64,000 bases of DNA, from contig NC_057796.1 of NCBI RefSeq assembly GCF_018294505.1, positions 269,706,982-269,770,981 on the forward strand. Reading direction: 5' to 3'. Of the stretch, positions 23,491 through 34,854 are shown piece after piece. The position numbers and the translations under genes were made by a program. The notes under the pieces were generated by a model. That model worked only from the letters and a program-made list of their open reading frames with translations, did not search any database and was not told where the DNA came from. The stretch is from Triticum aestivum (taxonomy: Eukaryota; Streptophyta; Magnoliopsida; Poales; Poaceae). How positions within the stretch are numbered: position 1 is the first letter of the stretch; every line of letters begins with the position of its first letter.

Positions 23491-26400
23491 ATGGCGCCGA
23501 AACAAGCTGAGAAGGGGAAGAGTCCTCTGTCTATTCCAGCTGGGCCTGCGTCCTTTACGCCGACGCTCGGTCGCTCTCGGGTGCTCAACGACGAGGCCAT
23601 GGACAAGGTGAGCCCGATGCTTGCTTCCAGCTTCACTGAGTGGGGGGAGATGGTGGCTTGGCCCGCGTCTCGCACTCGCACGGCTCAGAAGGCCACCGAG
23701 GTCCCAAGCTTCATGGATGCCCTCTGGGCTGGCCTGATTCCTCCCTTCTCCGCCTTCTTCAATGATGTGCTTGAGCATTATCAGATCCACATGTTGCATC
23801 TCGACCCTCTGTCTGTGACTCTTCTTGCTATCTTCGCCTTCGTGTGCGAAGCAATGGTGGGCAGCGCTCCTTCGGTGGCTCTCCTTCGTCACTTCTTCTC
23901 ATTGCATCTGGCCGACCCTCAGCAATGCTCAGGGTGCGTGAGCTTCCAGACCATGGCTGCGACGGCGGGCGAGGGGATCGATTTTGAGCTTCCTCCATCC
24001 ACGAGCGAATTCCGGACACGATGGGTGTTCGTCGATGCCGGTGTGCTCAGTCCTCTGCTTCAGGCTCCGTCGGGGCCTGCTATTCCCAATTCCGGCTAGA
24101 GCCATCAGCGGCTCGCAAGCCTCGGCCTTGCCCACGTCTAGCTCAGGTTGAGGTTGCTGAAGGATCGCGGCGTAACTGCACCGATGGTGGTGAAGGAATT
24201 CGTCCAACGCCGGGTCGCTCCGCTTCAGCGCCATTCTCGCCCAATGTGGACCTTGCTCAGCAGCCAGGACCATATGAGGTTTTAGGAGACCGGGCTCCTC
24301 CTCGGGACATGGCGAATAGTGCTCAAGGTCCTGACGGGTGTCTTTCTGCCGGCCGAACTGCCTGGGAAGAACTGTTTGCTGTACCGCTGCAAGAATAAGG
24401 ATGAATTTGTAAAGGACATGCCTCTCTTCGATGAATGGGGGCCACGGCCAATCGACCTGGAGGGGCCTCGTGAGAACCCCGTCGTCGTGGTTCCCTTCCT
24501 TGCCCCTGATGCTGAGCTCGCCCCAAATGACGGTGCAGGTGGGCAAGCTCAGGCGGAGGCCGGCGGCTCGAGTGCTGAGGAGCACGTGCCGGGTGGTGAT
24601 CCTGGGGCATCGTCCTCAGGAGCCTGCCACTCCCCTCGTAAGGCATCGGTGTCTGAGGAGACGCTGCATGCGACCTCCGAGGCCAAGGCTCCATGAGCCT
24701 CGGGAGGTCGTGGTGAAACGGTGCCCGGCTGTTCGCCGCAACCGGGTACCCCTGAAGATATTCTTCCAAGCTCTTCTTCGGCCCCATTGCACGCCGGCCG
24801 TCACGTCCAGCGTTTCGGTCGTCTTTGTGTGGACTTCGAGGAGCTCCGCAAGAGGAAAGGATCTCCCAGCAACAGCAACATCTTTGGACCGCTGAAGCGG
24901 AGGAAGTACATCGCCGTTGACGTGTAAGTATTGTACCGCTGTGGCTCTCTGTGTGCTGCTTTCTTCTTCTGGCACCAGTCTTTCAGGGCTCCTTCCACTG
25001 AGGCTGCTGAGTTTCCTGAGAAACGGCCTCCTTCTTCCTTAACTCTTCCACCGCCCTCGAGCGCTCTGAGTCCGCTGGTTGCCCCTGGAGCAGGGTTGGA
25101 TGAAGGGGCACTCCTGCCTTCCTGGCGCGCTGAACCTGCGGCCTCGTCGCTCCTCCCCCTTGGTCTAGCGTGGAGCTTGGCAGGCGTGCCCAAGACTCCT
25201 TCGCTGGTCTTTGACGGCAACTTGTTGGCTTCGATCTTCGGCTCCTCTTCGAGCAGCGAGCCCCAGCCGGCTTGGGCTTCTCGCGAGCACGGGCTGGTGT
25301 CGGGTGTGGCGCCAGCCGCCAGCCCCCTGCCGAGGGGTGGCGCACCGCTTGGCGCCCCGCCCGCAGCCCCCGAGGAGGAGGACGAAGAAGGCCGGTTATT
25401 CGAGCTTGAGCGCGGGCGGAGCGTGGTTCTCCATGAGCTCTTCCAGGTGGCGATGAACGCGATGAGCCGACTTGGTGAAGAGCTCGCGAGTGTCGATTCG
25501 CGTCTTGAGGCTGAAGGTCTCCGGCTGGCGGAGGAGCGGCGCAAGCTGAAGGTGGCCATCAACCTCGGCCGCTATCAGTATGACTTTGAGAACGCGAAGG
25601 CCGAGGCGTCTCTCAAGGTTTCCCACGAAGCCCGCTCACGAGCCTTGGAAGAGGCTCACGAGGCTGATCGCCGTCGCGAGGCGGCGGAGAAGCGCGCGTG
25701 GGAGCTCCAGGCCTGGAGCGCGTCTCTTGAGCAGCAAGTGGAGGCGCGAAGGGCCGCTCTTGCGTCGCTGAGGGGGACGCCCGCGGACGAAGAGGAGGTC
25801 CGGAAGCGTGAGGAGGCGCTAGCCCTGGAGGCCATGGAGCGTAGCCGCGAGCTCGAGCAACTGGAGACGAGGGAGCGTCAAGTTGCTCAAGCAGAAGACG
25901 CCGTCGGGGCTCGCGAGGCTGGAGTTGAGAAGGAGGTGAACCGCCGGGTGGCCGGGGTTCACGCGGACCTGGAGGGCAGGTACGACCTGAAGCTGAAGCT
26001 CGCGGGCGTGGAGGATGAGGGCAGGGCCACTGCCCTCAGGCCCAGGTTGGACGAGGCTGAGAGGCGCGCGGAAGCCACCGCCGCCGCCCTGGTCACGGCG
26101 CAGGCGGACTTCGCCACCGCCCGCGCCGAGCTGCGTTCCCTCCGGAGGTGGGTTGATGACTCAGAGGCCGTCGCGAGGCAAAACACGAAGGAGGTGCTCC
26201 AACGTCGAGCGCTGGAGCGCGAGCATGCCCCTCTGCTTCAGGATCTCCGGAACAGGGCCAATATCGCCCTGAGCCATATTTGCGACGTGGAGGCGCCGAC
26301 CCCTCACTCAAATGATTATGCCAGCCACCTGACCTTCTTCACCGAGGTGGTGACGCGCCTGGAGGCCTGATCTGGCAGAGCTCGCCAGCTGGTGGAGGAA

Positions 26401-26727
26401 AGGGGGCATGGACTGCTCGAGCTCGCTTTCTCCCGTGTCTTTAGCCACCTCCTGAACGCCGACCCCAACTTTGACATTGACGCCGCCGTCACCCCCGTGC
26501 CCACGGTTGTCTGGGGCGACCTAGCGCGCTGGGTTGAGGACCATGTGGACGCGTTGGTCAGGGCCTTCGCGTCGGAGGATGACGCGGTGGTGGTCGTCGC
26601 AGACGAAGGCGACATGGTCGATGGTGGTGACGGGGGCGTCGCCGATGGCGGCGATGATGCCGATGAAGACGACGACGGCATGAGTGACGCGTCTGCGGGT
26701 GACGCAGCGAGCGACATTTCTGGCTGA
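23491..26727 (+). pseudogene. Antisense ORF: gypsy-type PF04195-like domain plus long coiled coil
   Basis: The start is MAPKQAEKGKS at 23491. The first part (about 23600-24250) carries FVCEAMVGSAPSVALLRHFF and, after frameshifts near 24090-24150, VTAPMVVKEFVQRRVAPLQ and HSRPMWT. This is the pattern of the plant family annotated as putative gypsy-type transposon (PF04195), whose function is unknown. A spliced intron at 24924-24986 leads to a Pro/Ser linker, then about 300 residues rich in Glu, Arg, Ala and Lys with heptad-like spacing (25400-26250; coiled coil expected). An acidic Asp-rich tail ends at 26725-26727. Damage: the frameshift region near 24100, in-frame TGA at 24694-24696 and TGA at 26368-26370. 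The ORF lies antisense to the element. Confidence 0.75.
24924..24986 (+). other. Predicted intron in the antisense ORF
   Basis: The donor GTAAGT (24924-24929) and the acceptor in CTTTCAG (ending 24986) follow a pyrimidine-rich stretch. Removing 63 bp joins the frame ending ...RKYIAVDV to the frame starting APSTEAAEF without loss of phase. The nearer AG at 24978 would shift the frame. Confidence 0.65.
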
Positions 26728-28674
26728 TCCCTTGTTCCCCTGTCATTTCTTCCTGCGCACAAACTCAGGCGTGGCCCTTGGAAACTTGTAAGAGCATTTT
26801 GAGAGGGGGAGCCCTCATGTAAGCAAATTGCAGTTTTTACTTTCCCATGCGATGTGAGTTTGTGTCGTCGTGAACTTGTGAATCCTGATGCGAGTTTTCT
26901 GTCTTGGTTTACCTTAGTCAGCGCCAGCTTTGAGCTGGACTGCAATGTGTCGAGTTCCTGAGAACCTTGCGGAGCTCGTAGCCCCGTCGGAAGGGGCCCC
27001 ACGAGAGGTGAGCACCAGTTGCAGTGTTAGCGCGCGCTTGGTGCGCGCGTGCTTCGTGCAGCCCCGCTCGCGAGGAGCTCGTGAGGGAAAGGCGCCGGAC
27101 ATGAGTCCCACGCAAGACGAGATCCAGAAGGCACGAAATTGCTCAAACGAGAAAGGCTCCCCCCGCGCGCATTGATAAAAACTCAGCTTCAACTCAAATC
27201 CAGATCCAGAAAGCAAAGCTACAGAAAGAGAGATCCAAAGCAAAAGGCCGCGTCCGGCACCTAGTCTAGTCTTCTAGTCTTCAAGTATTCTCACCAGCGC
27301 GGAGCTAAGTGCTGCCACTAGGCGTGGGAGGGAGCCCCAGGGCCTGAGGCCGGCACCCCTGACACTCCGGGGCGTGTACAGCCCCAACTCATTATTACGT
27401 GAGAGTGTCACGGGCGGCGAGCTTCACAGGCACTGGGCCTTCTTCACAAGTACCGGCCTTGCTTCATATCGCCAGACGAGGGCCCCGCCTTGCGCCACTC
27501 TTGACCTCCTTTGAGCCGACCGGTCACCAGGACAACACAGAGGAGGGAAAGAGGACGCCAGCGGTTCCCTCGGCGACCACAGGTCCTTTGTCGGGGGAAG
27601 GATTGTCGAGGCCTCCCCGGCAGAGGGCCTACCTCCAGGTGTCGTCAGGCGTCGTGCGCCGCGGGGAGGGGCCTTGCTCCTGGCTCCCTCTCGGTGGCCC
27701 CGAGCGTGTCTCCCTGGTTGGGACGGGTGCCGTTGTGCATGGGTCGTCGATCGACGCTGCAACCTGATTCATCTGTAGTCCATGGTTAGCATAAGCCTGT
27801 TCCTAAGAGACTAGCGGTTCCCTGTAGTTGCCGCTGCCGGCGTGATCGTTGTGGTTCTCCGTTGGTTCTTGGAAGGCTTCGGCTCCTAGCGCCCCTCCCC
27901 CCAATCTTCTCCAGTGAATGGGCCGAGGTCATCCTCTGGTGCGTACCCTTGGTCCATCATGCGGGGCACGTAGGCTTCCGGGGCCGTCACCCCGAACACC
28001 TCGCCGTGGTGCCCCACGCTCCATGTTGCCCCGCCCATGACGGCGTCCTGGGGATGACAATACGGCATCCGGCCGGGACCATGGGGGCGACGCTTGCACA
28101 TGTGCTTGTCGAGGGCGGCATGGGGGAGTTGGAGCCCCCTATGCCGCCGGCCGTGCTGATGTTGATGAAGCCCTCGGGCGTAGTCGATGGCGCGCGGACG
28201 TGGTGAGGTTCGCCGCACGGCCCTGCAGTGGCCTGGGGAGGGAGTCGATAGCAGAAGGGTGGTGCTCCTGATGTCGCTGCGTCCAGCAGCTCGGCAACAC
28301 ACTCAAGCAGCGTGTCCCGGCCGCTCTCCATCAGCCTGCATCGCAGCAGCTCCCTTGCCACGGTGAGCGCTGCCCGCATGTTTGCTTGCTCCCGCCGTGA
28401 GTGCGGCGTCGTTGCTGCGGCATGGCTTGCTACTCTTGCCGCGGCCCGTACCTGTTATAGGGTGAGGGTGGATGACGCCCGGCCGCGTTGCCCGCACCCG
28501 GCGGGGTTTGGTGATGCCCGTGCCGCTTGGAGTGCAGGGTCGAGACCTTCATGGGCAGGCGGCGCTGCCCGGGCTGGCCAGGCTGCCCAGCAGTCGGAGC
28601 CGGCCCTTGAATCGCCAGACATCGTGGCTGGGGAGCGTTGGAGAGGTGACTGGCGGAGAAGAAGCTCCAGCGCA
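26728..28674 (-). other. Region of the Tat-like element where leader and gag-pol would be
   Basis: Between the PBS and the antisense ORF there are about 1.95 kb. Minus-strand frames 27987-28379 (MRAALTVARELLRCRLMESG) and 27886-28302 could be the N-terminal end of a degenerate Gag, but no capsid or zinc-knuckle motif is visible. No pol remains. Confidence 0.5.
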
Positions 28675-28692
28675 CCCCTACCTGGCGCGCCA
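28675..28692 (-). promoter_or_regulatory. Primer-binding site of the Tat-like element
   Basis: The minus strand reads TGGCGCGCCAGGTAGGGG, two bases inside the LTR end CCGACA. It resembles the TGGCGCC-type PBS of grass Gypsy elements and fixes the element orientation. Confidence 0.78.
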
Positions 28693-28694
28693 AA

Positions 28695-29585
28695 TGTCGG
28701 ATGTGGGGTTCCGACAAACCCTTAAGGTTCGAACACTTGGGTGCGCGCGAAGTCTCTCCCTCCTACCGATCTACGCTCTAGCTCGCTAAGATCTCGTGGA
28801 TGAACTCGATGAACTTGCAACACAGAAAGACACGGGGTTTATACTAGTTTGGGCCACCGTTGTGGTGTAATACCCTACTCCAGTGTGGTGGTCGTGGATT
28901 GCCTCTTGGGCTGATGAAGAACAGTACAAGGGAAGAACAGCCTCCTGAGGTTGAGGTGTTCTTGTGGTTGTGAACTTGTGGCGTGAGGATTCGATGCCTC
29001 TACTGTGGTGGCTAGCTCTACTTATATAGGCCCTGGTCCTCTTCCTAAATATCGAGCGGGAAGGGAGCCAACAACGGCGGGCAAATTTGAAGGGGGACAG
29101 CTAGTACAAGCTATCCTGACAAAAGCGGTCTTCGCCTGCGAAAAGCTCTGGGGTGACGCCGTCTTGGGCTCCACGATGACCACCGCCTTGCCGTCCTCCT
29201 GGTCTTGGTCTCGTTGCACAAATATGGAAGCCTTTGCCTGATGCCTCGGTACTCTTCGCCTGCGCTGGCCTCCTTAGCACCAAAGAGGAAATAGAGACGC
29301 TGCGCGCACTGGCGCCCGCCTGGCACCCGCCTGGTACCGTTCGTCATGGCTCACGTCATGAGAGCCTCGTGAGGTTTGCCTCGCCTTGATATCTCCGCTC
29401 CTCGTGAGCCTGCTTGGCTAGGCCACTCCAGAGGAGGTCTTACGTCGTCCGCCTCGCGAGGCTTGGACCCTCACGAGGGCCTTGGGTGCCTTGTTTGACG
29501 AAGATGGGCCGTACGGCCTGCTGCTTGGCCACGCTGTGGGCCGCAGGCAGGCAAGTCTGGGACTCCCATTCCCAGAACACTGACA
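28695..29585 (-). repeat. 5' LTR (in element sense) of the Tat-like element
   Basis: Starts TGTCGGATGTGG and ends AACACTGACA, followed by the target duplication CTCCG. It is 891 bp, almost the same length as its partner. Confidence 0.9.
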
Positions 29586-29687
29586 CTCCGGTATTCGGGA
29601 GTTGCATAATCTCATAGTCAGAGGAACATGTATTAGTGATGAAGAAAGCAATAACAATAAAACTTAACGATAATTATGCTAAGCTAA
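29586..29687 (-). repeat. 5' LTR of copy B, remaining segment after the insertion
   Basis: It begins with the second CTCCG (29586-29590) and continues GTATTCGGGAGTTGCATAAT in register with 15752 of the other LTR, up to AAGCTAAC. The rest of the LTR, including the CTAGAGGGCATATTTCC-type terminus, is missing and copy C sequence follows. Confidence 0.88.
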
Positions 29688-30515
29688 CTTGTTTTTGCAG
29701 GGCAAGTTTAAATTCGTAGGTAAGAACGGTTCTTGCTCAGCCCATAGCAGCTAAATTTTATTGTATGAGATGATCATGTTTTGTAACAGGATTATCGGCA
29801 ACTGAAATGCAATCGCCATGTACTTGCTTTACTTTATCACTAAGCAGCAGCTATAGTCGTAGAAGCAATAGTTGGCCAGACGACAACGATGCTTCGATGG
29901 AGATCAAGGTTTCAAGCCGGTGACGATGGTGATCATGACGGTGCTTTGGAGATGGAGATCAAAGGCACAAGATGATGATGGCCATATCATATCACTTATA
30001 TTGATTGCATGTGATTTTTATCCTTTATGCATCTTATTTTGCTTAGTTTGGCGGTAGCATTATAAGATGATCTCTCACTAAATTTCAAGGTACAAGTGTT
30101 CTCCCTGAGTATGCACCGTTGCGAAAGTTTGTCGTGCCGAGACACCATGTGATGATCAGGTGTGATAAGCTCTACGTTCACATACAGCGGGTGCAAGCCA
30201 GTTTTGCACACGCAGAATACTCGGGTTAAACTTGACGAGCCTAGGATATGCAGACATGGCCTCGGAACACTGAGACCGAAAGGTCGAGCGTGAATCATAT
30301 AGTAGATATGATCAACATAGTGATGTTCACCATTGAAAACTACTCCATCTCACGTGATGATCAGACATGGTTTCGTTGTTTTGGATCACGTGATCACTTA
30401 GATGATTAGAGGGATGTCTATATAAGTGGGAGTTCTTAAGTAATATGATTAATTGAACTTTAATTTACCATGAACTTAGTACCTAATAGTATTTTGCAGG
30501 TCTATGTTGTTGTAG
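29688..30515 (+). other. Leader of copy C, rearranged
   Basis: It begins TTGTTTTTGCAGGG, matching the minus strand of copy B near 20548-20562. A block related to GTAGGTAAGAACGGTTCTTGC, which precedes that phrase in copy B, follows it here. The remainder (from about 29763) is colinear with the other leaders. Confidence 0.7.
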
Positions 30516-30519
30516 ATGG

Positions 30520-30931
30520 ATGGCTCGTGTTGTTGTTCCATTGAATTTTAATGCGTTCCTAGAGAAAGCTAAGTTGAAAGCTGATGGTAGCAACTACACG
30601 GACTGGGTCCATAACTTGAGGATTATCCTCATTGCTGCATAGAAGAATTACGTCCTGGAAGCACCGCTAGGTGCCAAACCCGCTGCAGGAGCAACGCCAG
30701 ATGTTATGAACGTCTGGCGGAGCAAAGCTGATGACTACTCGATAGTTCAGTGTGCCATGCTTTACGGCTTAGAACCGGGACCTCAACGACGTTTTGAACG
30801 TGATGGAGCATATGAGATGTTCCAAGAGTTGAAGTTAATATTTCTAGCAAATGCCCAGATTGAGAGATATGAAGTCTCCAATAAGTTCTACAGCTGCAAA
30901 ATGGAGGAGAATAGTTCTGTCAGTGAGCATA
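30520..30931 (+). pseudogene. Copy C gag, N-terminal part
   Basis: The frame from ATG at 30520 reads MARVVVPLNFNAFLEKAKL and DGSNYTDWVHNLRIILIAA, has a TAG stop at 30640-30642 (most simply a CAG codon changed), and continues NYVLEAPLGAKP to YSCKMEENSSVSEH. The CACTA transposon enters after the codon for His. The frame resumes beyond 53166 as ILKMSGYNNHLIQLGVNLP. Gag would form the particle shell. Confidence 0.88.
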
Positions 30932-30958
30932 CACTACAAAAAAAATACACTTCCGTGA
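30932..30958 (+). repeat. Left terminal inverted repeat of the CACTA element
   Basis: CACTACAAAAAAAATACACT followed by TCCGTGA. Preceded by the target duplication ATA. Confidence 0.92.
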
Positions 30959-31379
30959 TGATACGTGTTTGTCACAGTAGGTCGCATTTTTTGTCATGCA
31001 TGTACATCCATGACAAATTTATGACAGAATCAAGATAGTCATACCTGTGCTATCGTAGAAGTGTTCCATGACATTACCAAAATTATCATCACGGAAGTGT
31101 CCACTTCCATGACAATAAATCGCGCGTCACAGAAGTGCTTTCGTCAAGGGTGACCGACACGTGGCATCCACCATAACGGAACGCCGTTGAGCTATCGGGT
31201 CGGGTTTTGGATCCGATAACCCGTTAACAGCCCCGACCAATGGGGATTTTCCACATGTAAAATCATCATTGGCTAGAGGAAACACGTGTCGGCTCATCGT
31301 TGGGACAGATGTCATCCACTCACTGGACAGAAGGCGCCTATGATACGTCGACACGTGGCACGGCCCAACAGTGGCCCAT

Positions 31380-32215
31380 TCCTGTGAAAAGGCCAGCCCG
31401 TTTGACTTGGTCAAAAGCTGGCGGGCCGGCCCATGGAAAGCCTGTTAACGGCATGTTCGCATATAGCCCATTTACAGCCCGCTAACCCAAGGCCCGTTAC
31501 GCCCTATCCGCATTAGGCCCAGTAGCGTCATCTGGGCCATCCAATATGATTCCAGCCCGTTTTCACTTCTGGCCCATGTATAGCCCATGAGGTCTTTCGG
31601 CCCATATGAGGCCCTTTTTAACTCTTGGCCCATTAGCGGCCCGTGCAGAAACTGGCCCGTAATAAACAGTGTATTACTTTACACCCATTAATGGCCCGTG
31701 GTGAAACTGGCCCGTAATGAACAGTGTATCACTTTATACCCATTAACGGCCCGTTATTCCATTGGGCCGTTTCCAGCCCAAGTTAACTTTCGGCCTTCTG
31801 AGGGCCCATTTATTCTTGGGCTCATTTGCAGCATTCGGTTACTTACGGCCCGTTACTGTCATTTTCTACTTGTGGGCCAAATTCAGCCCGTCGTTACAGT
31901 TGGCCCGTTTGTGGACCGTTAGTCTGTTGGGCCATTTTCATAGCATCACCAAATAAGGCCTATTAACGATGGCCCGTTATGGTCGGCCCATGAACGGACG
32001 ATTCCAACTCTAGCCCATTTACGGCCATAATGCGGTCTGTTTGGCCCATGTTTGGCCAATCGATCATACGGCCCGTATAAGGCCCATTGATGATACGGCC
32101 CGCAGACGGCCCATTGTTTCTACGGCCCGTAGAAGGCCCATTGTTTCTACGGCCAGTAGGAGGCCCAGTGTCACTACAGTAAATATTAGCCCATGGTTAT
32201 TGTGGCCTAGTTTTA
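31380..32215. repeat. Left subterminal repeat array of the CACTA element
   Basis: Dozens of short copies of GGCCCATTA, GGCCCGTTA and related forms, many in both orientations (for example AGCCCATTTACGGCCCG). Subterminal arrays of short motifs are the known binding sites of the TnpA-type protein in En/Spm elements. The role here is inferred by analogy. Confidence 0.8.
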
Positions 32216-32497
32216 AAAAATAGGTTATTGCAGCCACTAGCTAACCGCGGAAAAAGAACTGCAATGACTACAAGCAAACAAATAAACAAGACAACAAGGA
32301 AATAAATAAGCAAGCAACTAACGCTAGGCTATCACGGCTATTACACATATTACATCCACTTGGCATCAAAGTTCGCCACCAGTGCAAATATAGGGAACAA
32401 AGCAGCATATCATATACACTGGTTGTCAAAGTTGGCGACCAGCGCAAATAAATGCCGCAGCAAAACAAATCCAGAACTGAAACCACTTCATAAGATC

Positions 32498-32935
32498 TCA
32501 AGAAACAATATCCTGGGTACCCATAATGCTGGCAAGATGCTTAGCAAGCTTATTAACTTTCTCTTGTTTGGCGCTTAAATCCTCCAGCGCTTGCTGTTGC
32601 ACCAGAAAATATGCATCTGAATTCTGCAGGGACTTCCTCAGTCCTTCAGCTTCCTGTCGCAGCACATCTGATCGATGTCTTTCAACTTGTAATTGAGACT
32701 CAAGAAGACGAACTGATTCAGGCAGCGAGTTCGAAGAGCTTGTCCCAACAGTAGTGGCCAGTAACTCGAACACTACATCAAGACAGGACTTTTGGGTTCC
32801 CTCACTGTCGTCAAGATAGTTTTTATCAGCTTTCTTGGAGACCAACAGGGATGTCTCACTATTTTGAACCTTATCTGCATTACTTCCTTTACCATTGGAT
32901 AACGCGGTACTGTTCTCCAATATTTTGTCCGCATT
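32498..32935 (-). pseudogene. Last exon of the CACTA accessory gene
   Basis: The minus strand shows a polypyrimidine tract and TTTTAG acceptor (32936-32940), then an open frame NADKILENSTALSNGKG... to the stop TGA at 32498-32500. A region rich in Gln, Glu, Leu and Lys (SVRLLESQLQVERHRSD onward) has heptad-like spacing, suggesting a coiled coil. I recognise no catalytic motif. It lies at the left end of the gene structure that continues to about 38.1 kb, and could be the element's second (TnpA-like) ORF. Confidence 0.55.
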
Positions 32936-33417
32936 CTAAAAGAGAAACAAGCAGACACATCACATGTTTACCATGTTGTATATGAAACTCATTTTGGTAA
33001 ATGAGTTCAGTAGTAAAGTGGACAGGATAACAGCATGAAACAAACATATATCTATGTACCATGGTCACTTTATGGTCTATATCATTCTAGTTTTTGTTGC
33101 CAAATCAAGATAGAGACACAGTTCAAATAATATTTGTTCAAGACAAAGCAGAATAGACAGAATATAAGTGTGGGTAACTATAGAGCAATAACAACACTTG
33201 TAATGTGCATGACATGAGAACATAACTGTTTATTCAATTGAAACTAAAATCAACATAGAGCAGGTTACAACAGCAAACCAGTTAAAGAAATAGGTTTAAA
33301 ACATACCTGTTGCGCCATTGGAGTTTCAATTCCATCCTTCAAATTTGAAAATAGTTGGTATGAGTAAATACAGTAATGCAAGAGCAAAGGAGTATGAACC
33401 ATAGCTACAGAACCTGA

Positions 33418-33780
33418 CCTGAGAACAAATCTTCTTCTCCTGTAAGCATTGAGTTGGGATTCGGAGTGGTGGTCCTCGTGCTTTGGGCACTGCAGTTCCC
33501 TTACTAACTGCTCGTGTTTGGGTGCTCTGTGGTGGAGATGGTGCTGTGTCAACTGGAACTGGGTTACTATCTGCCGGGGTTGGGGTTAGAAGGGGTGTAG
33601 CTGGTTCTTTGTCCAACTGGGTAAGGGTACAATCTGCGAGAGTCTGGGTTATGTGTGGTGGATCTGGTCCTTGGGCAAGTACAACCGTGGTTCTATCTGC
33701 ATCAACCGGTAGCACTATCTTTTCTGAAGACCGTGTTGTTACTCCCTTAGATACTACCATCACGCTCTCAATTCAAATGG
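33418..33780 (-). pseudogene. CACTA accessory gene exon, duplicate type 1, copy a
   Basis: The minus-strand acceptor TTTATCAG leads into CCATTTGAATTGAGAGCG, then MMVVSKGVTTRSSEKIVLP and a Pro/Thr-rich stretch, ending at a CAG/GTCAGG donor near 33418. The first part is homologous to the exons starting at 34524 and 35016. A short further exon seems to lie at about 33309-33337 (donor GTATGT). Confidence 0.55.
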
Positions 33781-34362
33781 CTGATAAACAAGAAAAATAA
33801 TTGAAAGTGTAGACATTGTATGATAGACAGGTGCAATGGATAGTGGGGAATAAAAGAGGGCATGAAATAATTCATATTTATGTTGTCTAACCAAACAGGA
33901 TAGCATGACACAATTTCACATAAATGATGGCTAACTAAACAGGATAGCATGACACAATTTCACATTATGATGGCTAACTAAAAAAGATGGAAAGACATAG
34001 TTCAAAATATGAGACTATGTAAACAGGATGACATGACATAACTATATAATGTGTTTATTAAATAGGTTGGCATGCCATAATTCACATACATTCACAGATA
34101 GAATGCCATAATTCAAAATATGATGACTGTAAACACTAAACAGGATGAGATGATATAACTATATGATGTCTTTATTAAATGGGTTGCCATGCCATAATTC
34201 AGATAGAGGATGTGTATGTACTATGTAAACATGATGGCATGATATAATTCAAATATATGATTTATATAGTAAGCAAGTAAGCAGATGGCAATCCATATAT
34301 GATGTAAAAACTAAGCAATGCAAGACAACATGCATGACATGGGTAATATAACCCTGCCAAGT

Positions 34363-34524
34363 TTGAGCATAGACCTCAGGGGGGAAATAGGACTGGTCAT
34401 CAGTCTCTGAATCCTCCTCTGAGGAGCTCTCTGTAACCAGCAAGATGTCTACTTCAGCAGGTAGCATTGTCTGCTCTGAATACCTTGTTTTCACTCCAGA
34501 TACTTCCATCACCGCTTCAAATGG
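34363..34524 (-). pseudogene. CACTA accessory gene exon, duplicate type 1, copy b
   Basis: The acceptor GTGCATCAG is followed by CCATTTGAAGCGGTGATGG and the peptide MEVSGVKTRYSEQTMLP, an acidic stretch SSSEEDSETDDQSYFPPE, and TWQ at a CAG/G donor. Nearly the same exon recurs about 490 bp away. Confidence 0.6.
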
Positions 34525-34854
34525 CTGATGCACAGGAAGAGTAGTTGAATATACAAACGTTGTCGACAAATGGAACACGTAATACAAAAAAATGATAGCA
34601 TGATATAATTCACATACATTATGATTGGCTAAACAACATGGCATTGCATAATTCACATATATAATGCCTTTGCAACAAGATAGCATTGTATAATTCACAT
34701 ATATAATGTCTTGCAACAAGATGGCAATGCATAATGCACATATATGGTAATTAGACACTGAACAGGTGGCATTCACACAAAGCATGTCTAAACTAATCAA
34801 ATGACATAGCAATGCCAGACACCATACACGCGATATGAGCAACATAACCCTGCC

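Larger units (their letters stand above)
22308..29585 (-). mobile_element. Non-autonomous Tat-like LTR retrotransposon with an antisense ORF
   Basis: A complete 7278-bp element flanked by CTCCG at 22303-22307 and 29586-29590. LTRs are 22308-23199 and 28695-29585 (892 and 891 bp). PBS and PPT place element sense on the minus strand: the minus strand reads TGGCGCGCCAGGTAGGGG just inside the right LTR, and GGCCCGGGGGCTAC just before the left LTR. No protease, RT, RNase H or integrase motif is found in any frame. The only long coding region (23491-26727) runs on the opposite strand, near the 3' LTR. Extra antisense ORFs at this place are known from Tat-lineage Gypsy elements such as maize Grande. 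Confidence 0.85.
14385..29687 (-). mobile_element. Angela/WIS-like Copia element, copy B (nested, right end truncated)
   Basis: This minus-strand element has its 3' LTR at 14385-16117, PPT, broken pol and gag (16340-19690), leader, PBS (20928-20940) and a 5' LTR beginning at 20942. The 5' LTR is interrupted at 22307 by the LTR element 22308-29585, resumes at 29591 and stops at about 29687, some 250 bp short of its full length. There the sequence jumps into the leader of copy C in the opposite direction. ACTCG (14380-14384) would be the left target duplication; the right partner is lost. Confidence 0.88.

Noticed and set aside
24801..25562. A 253-codon minus-strand ORF
   Set aside because: A shadow of the plus-strand antisense ORF of the Tat-like element, Ser/Arg/Pro-rich and without domain pattern.
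31698..32223. Short plus-strand ORFs with ARRRPI repeats
   Set aside because: They are produced by the GGCCCGTTA-type subterminal array.
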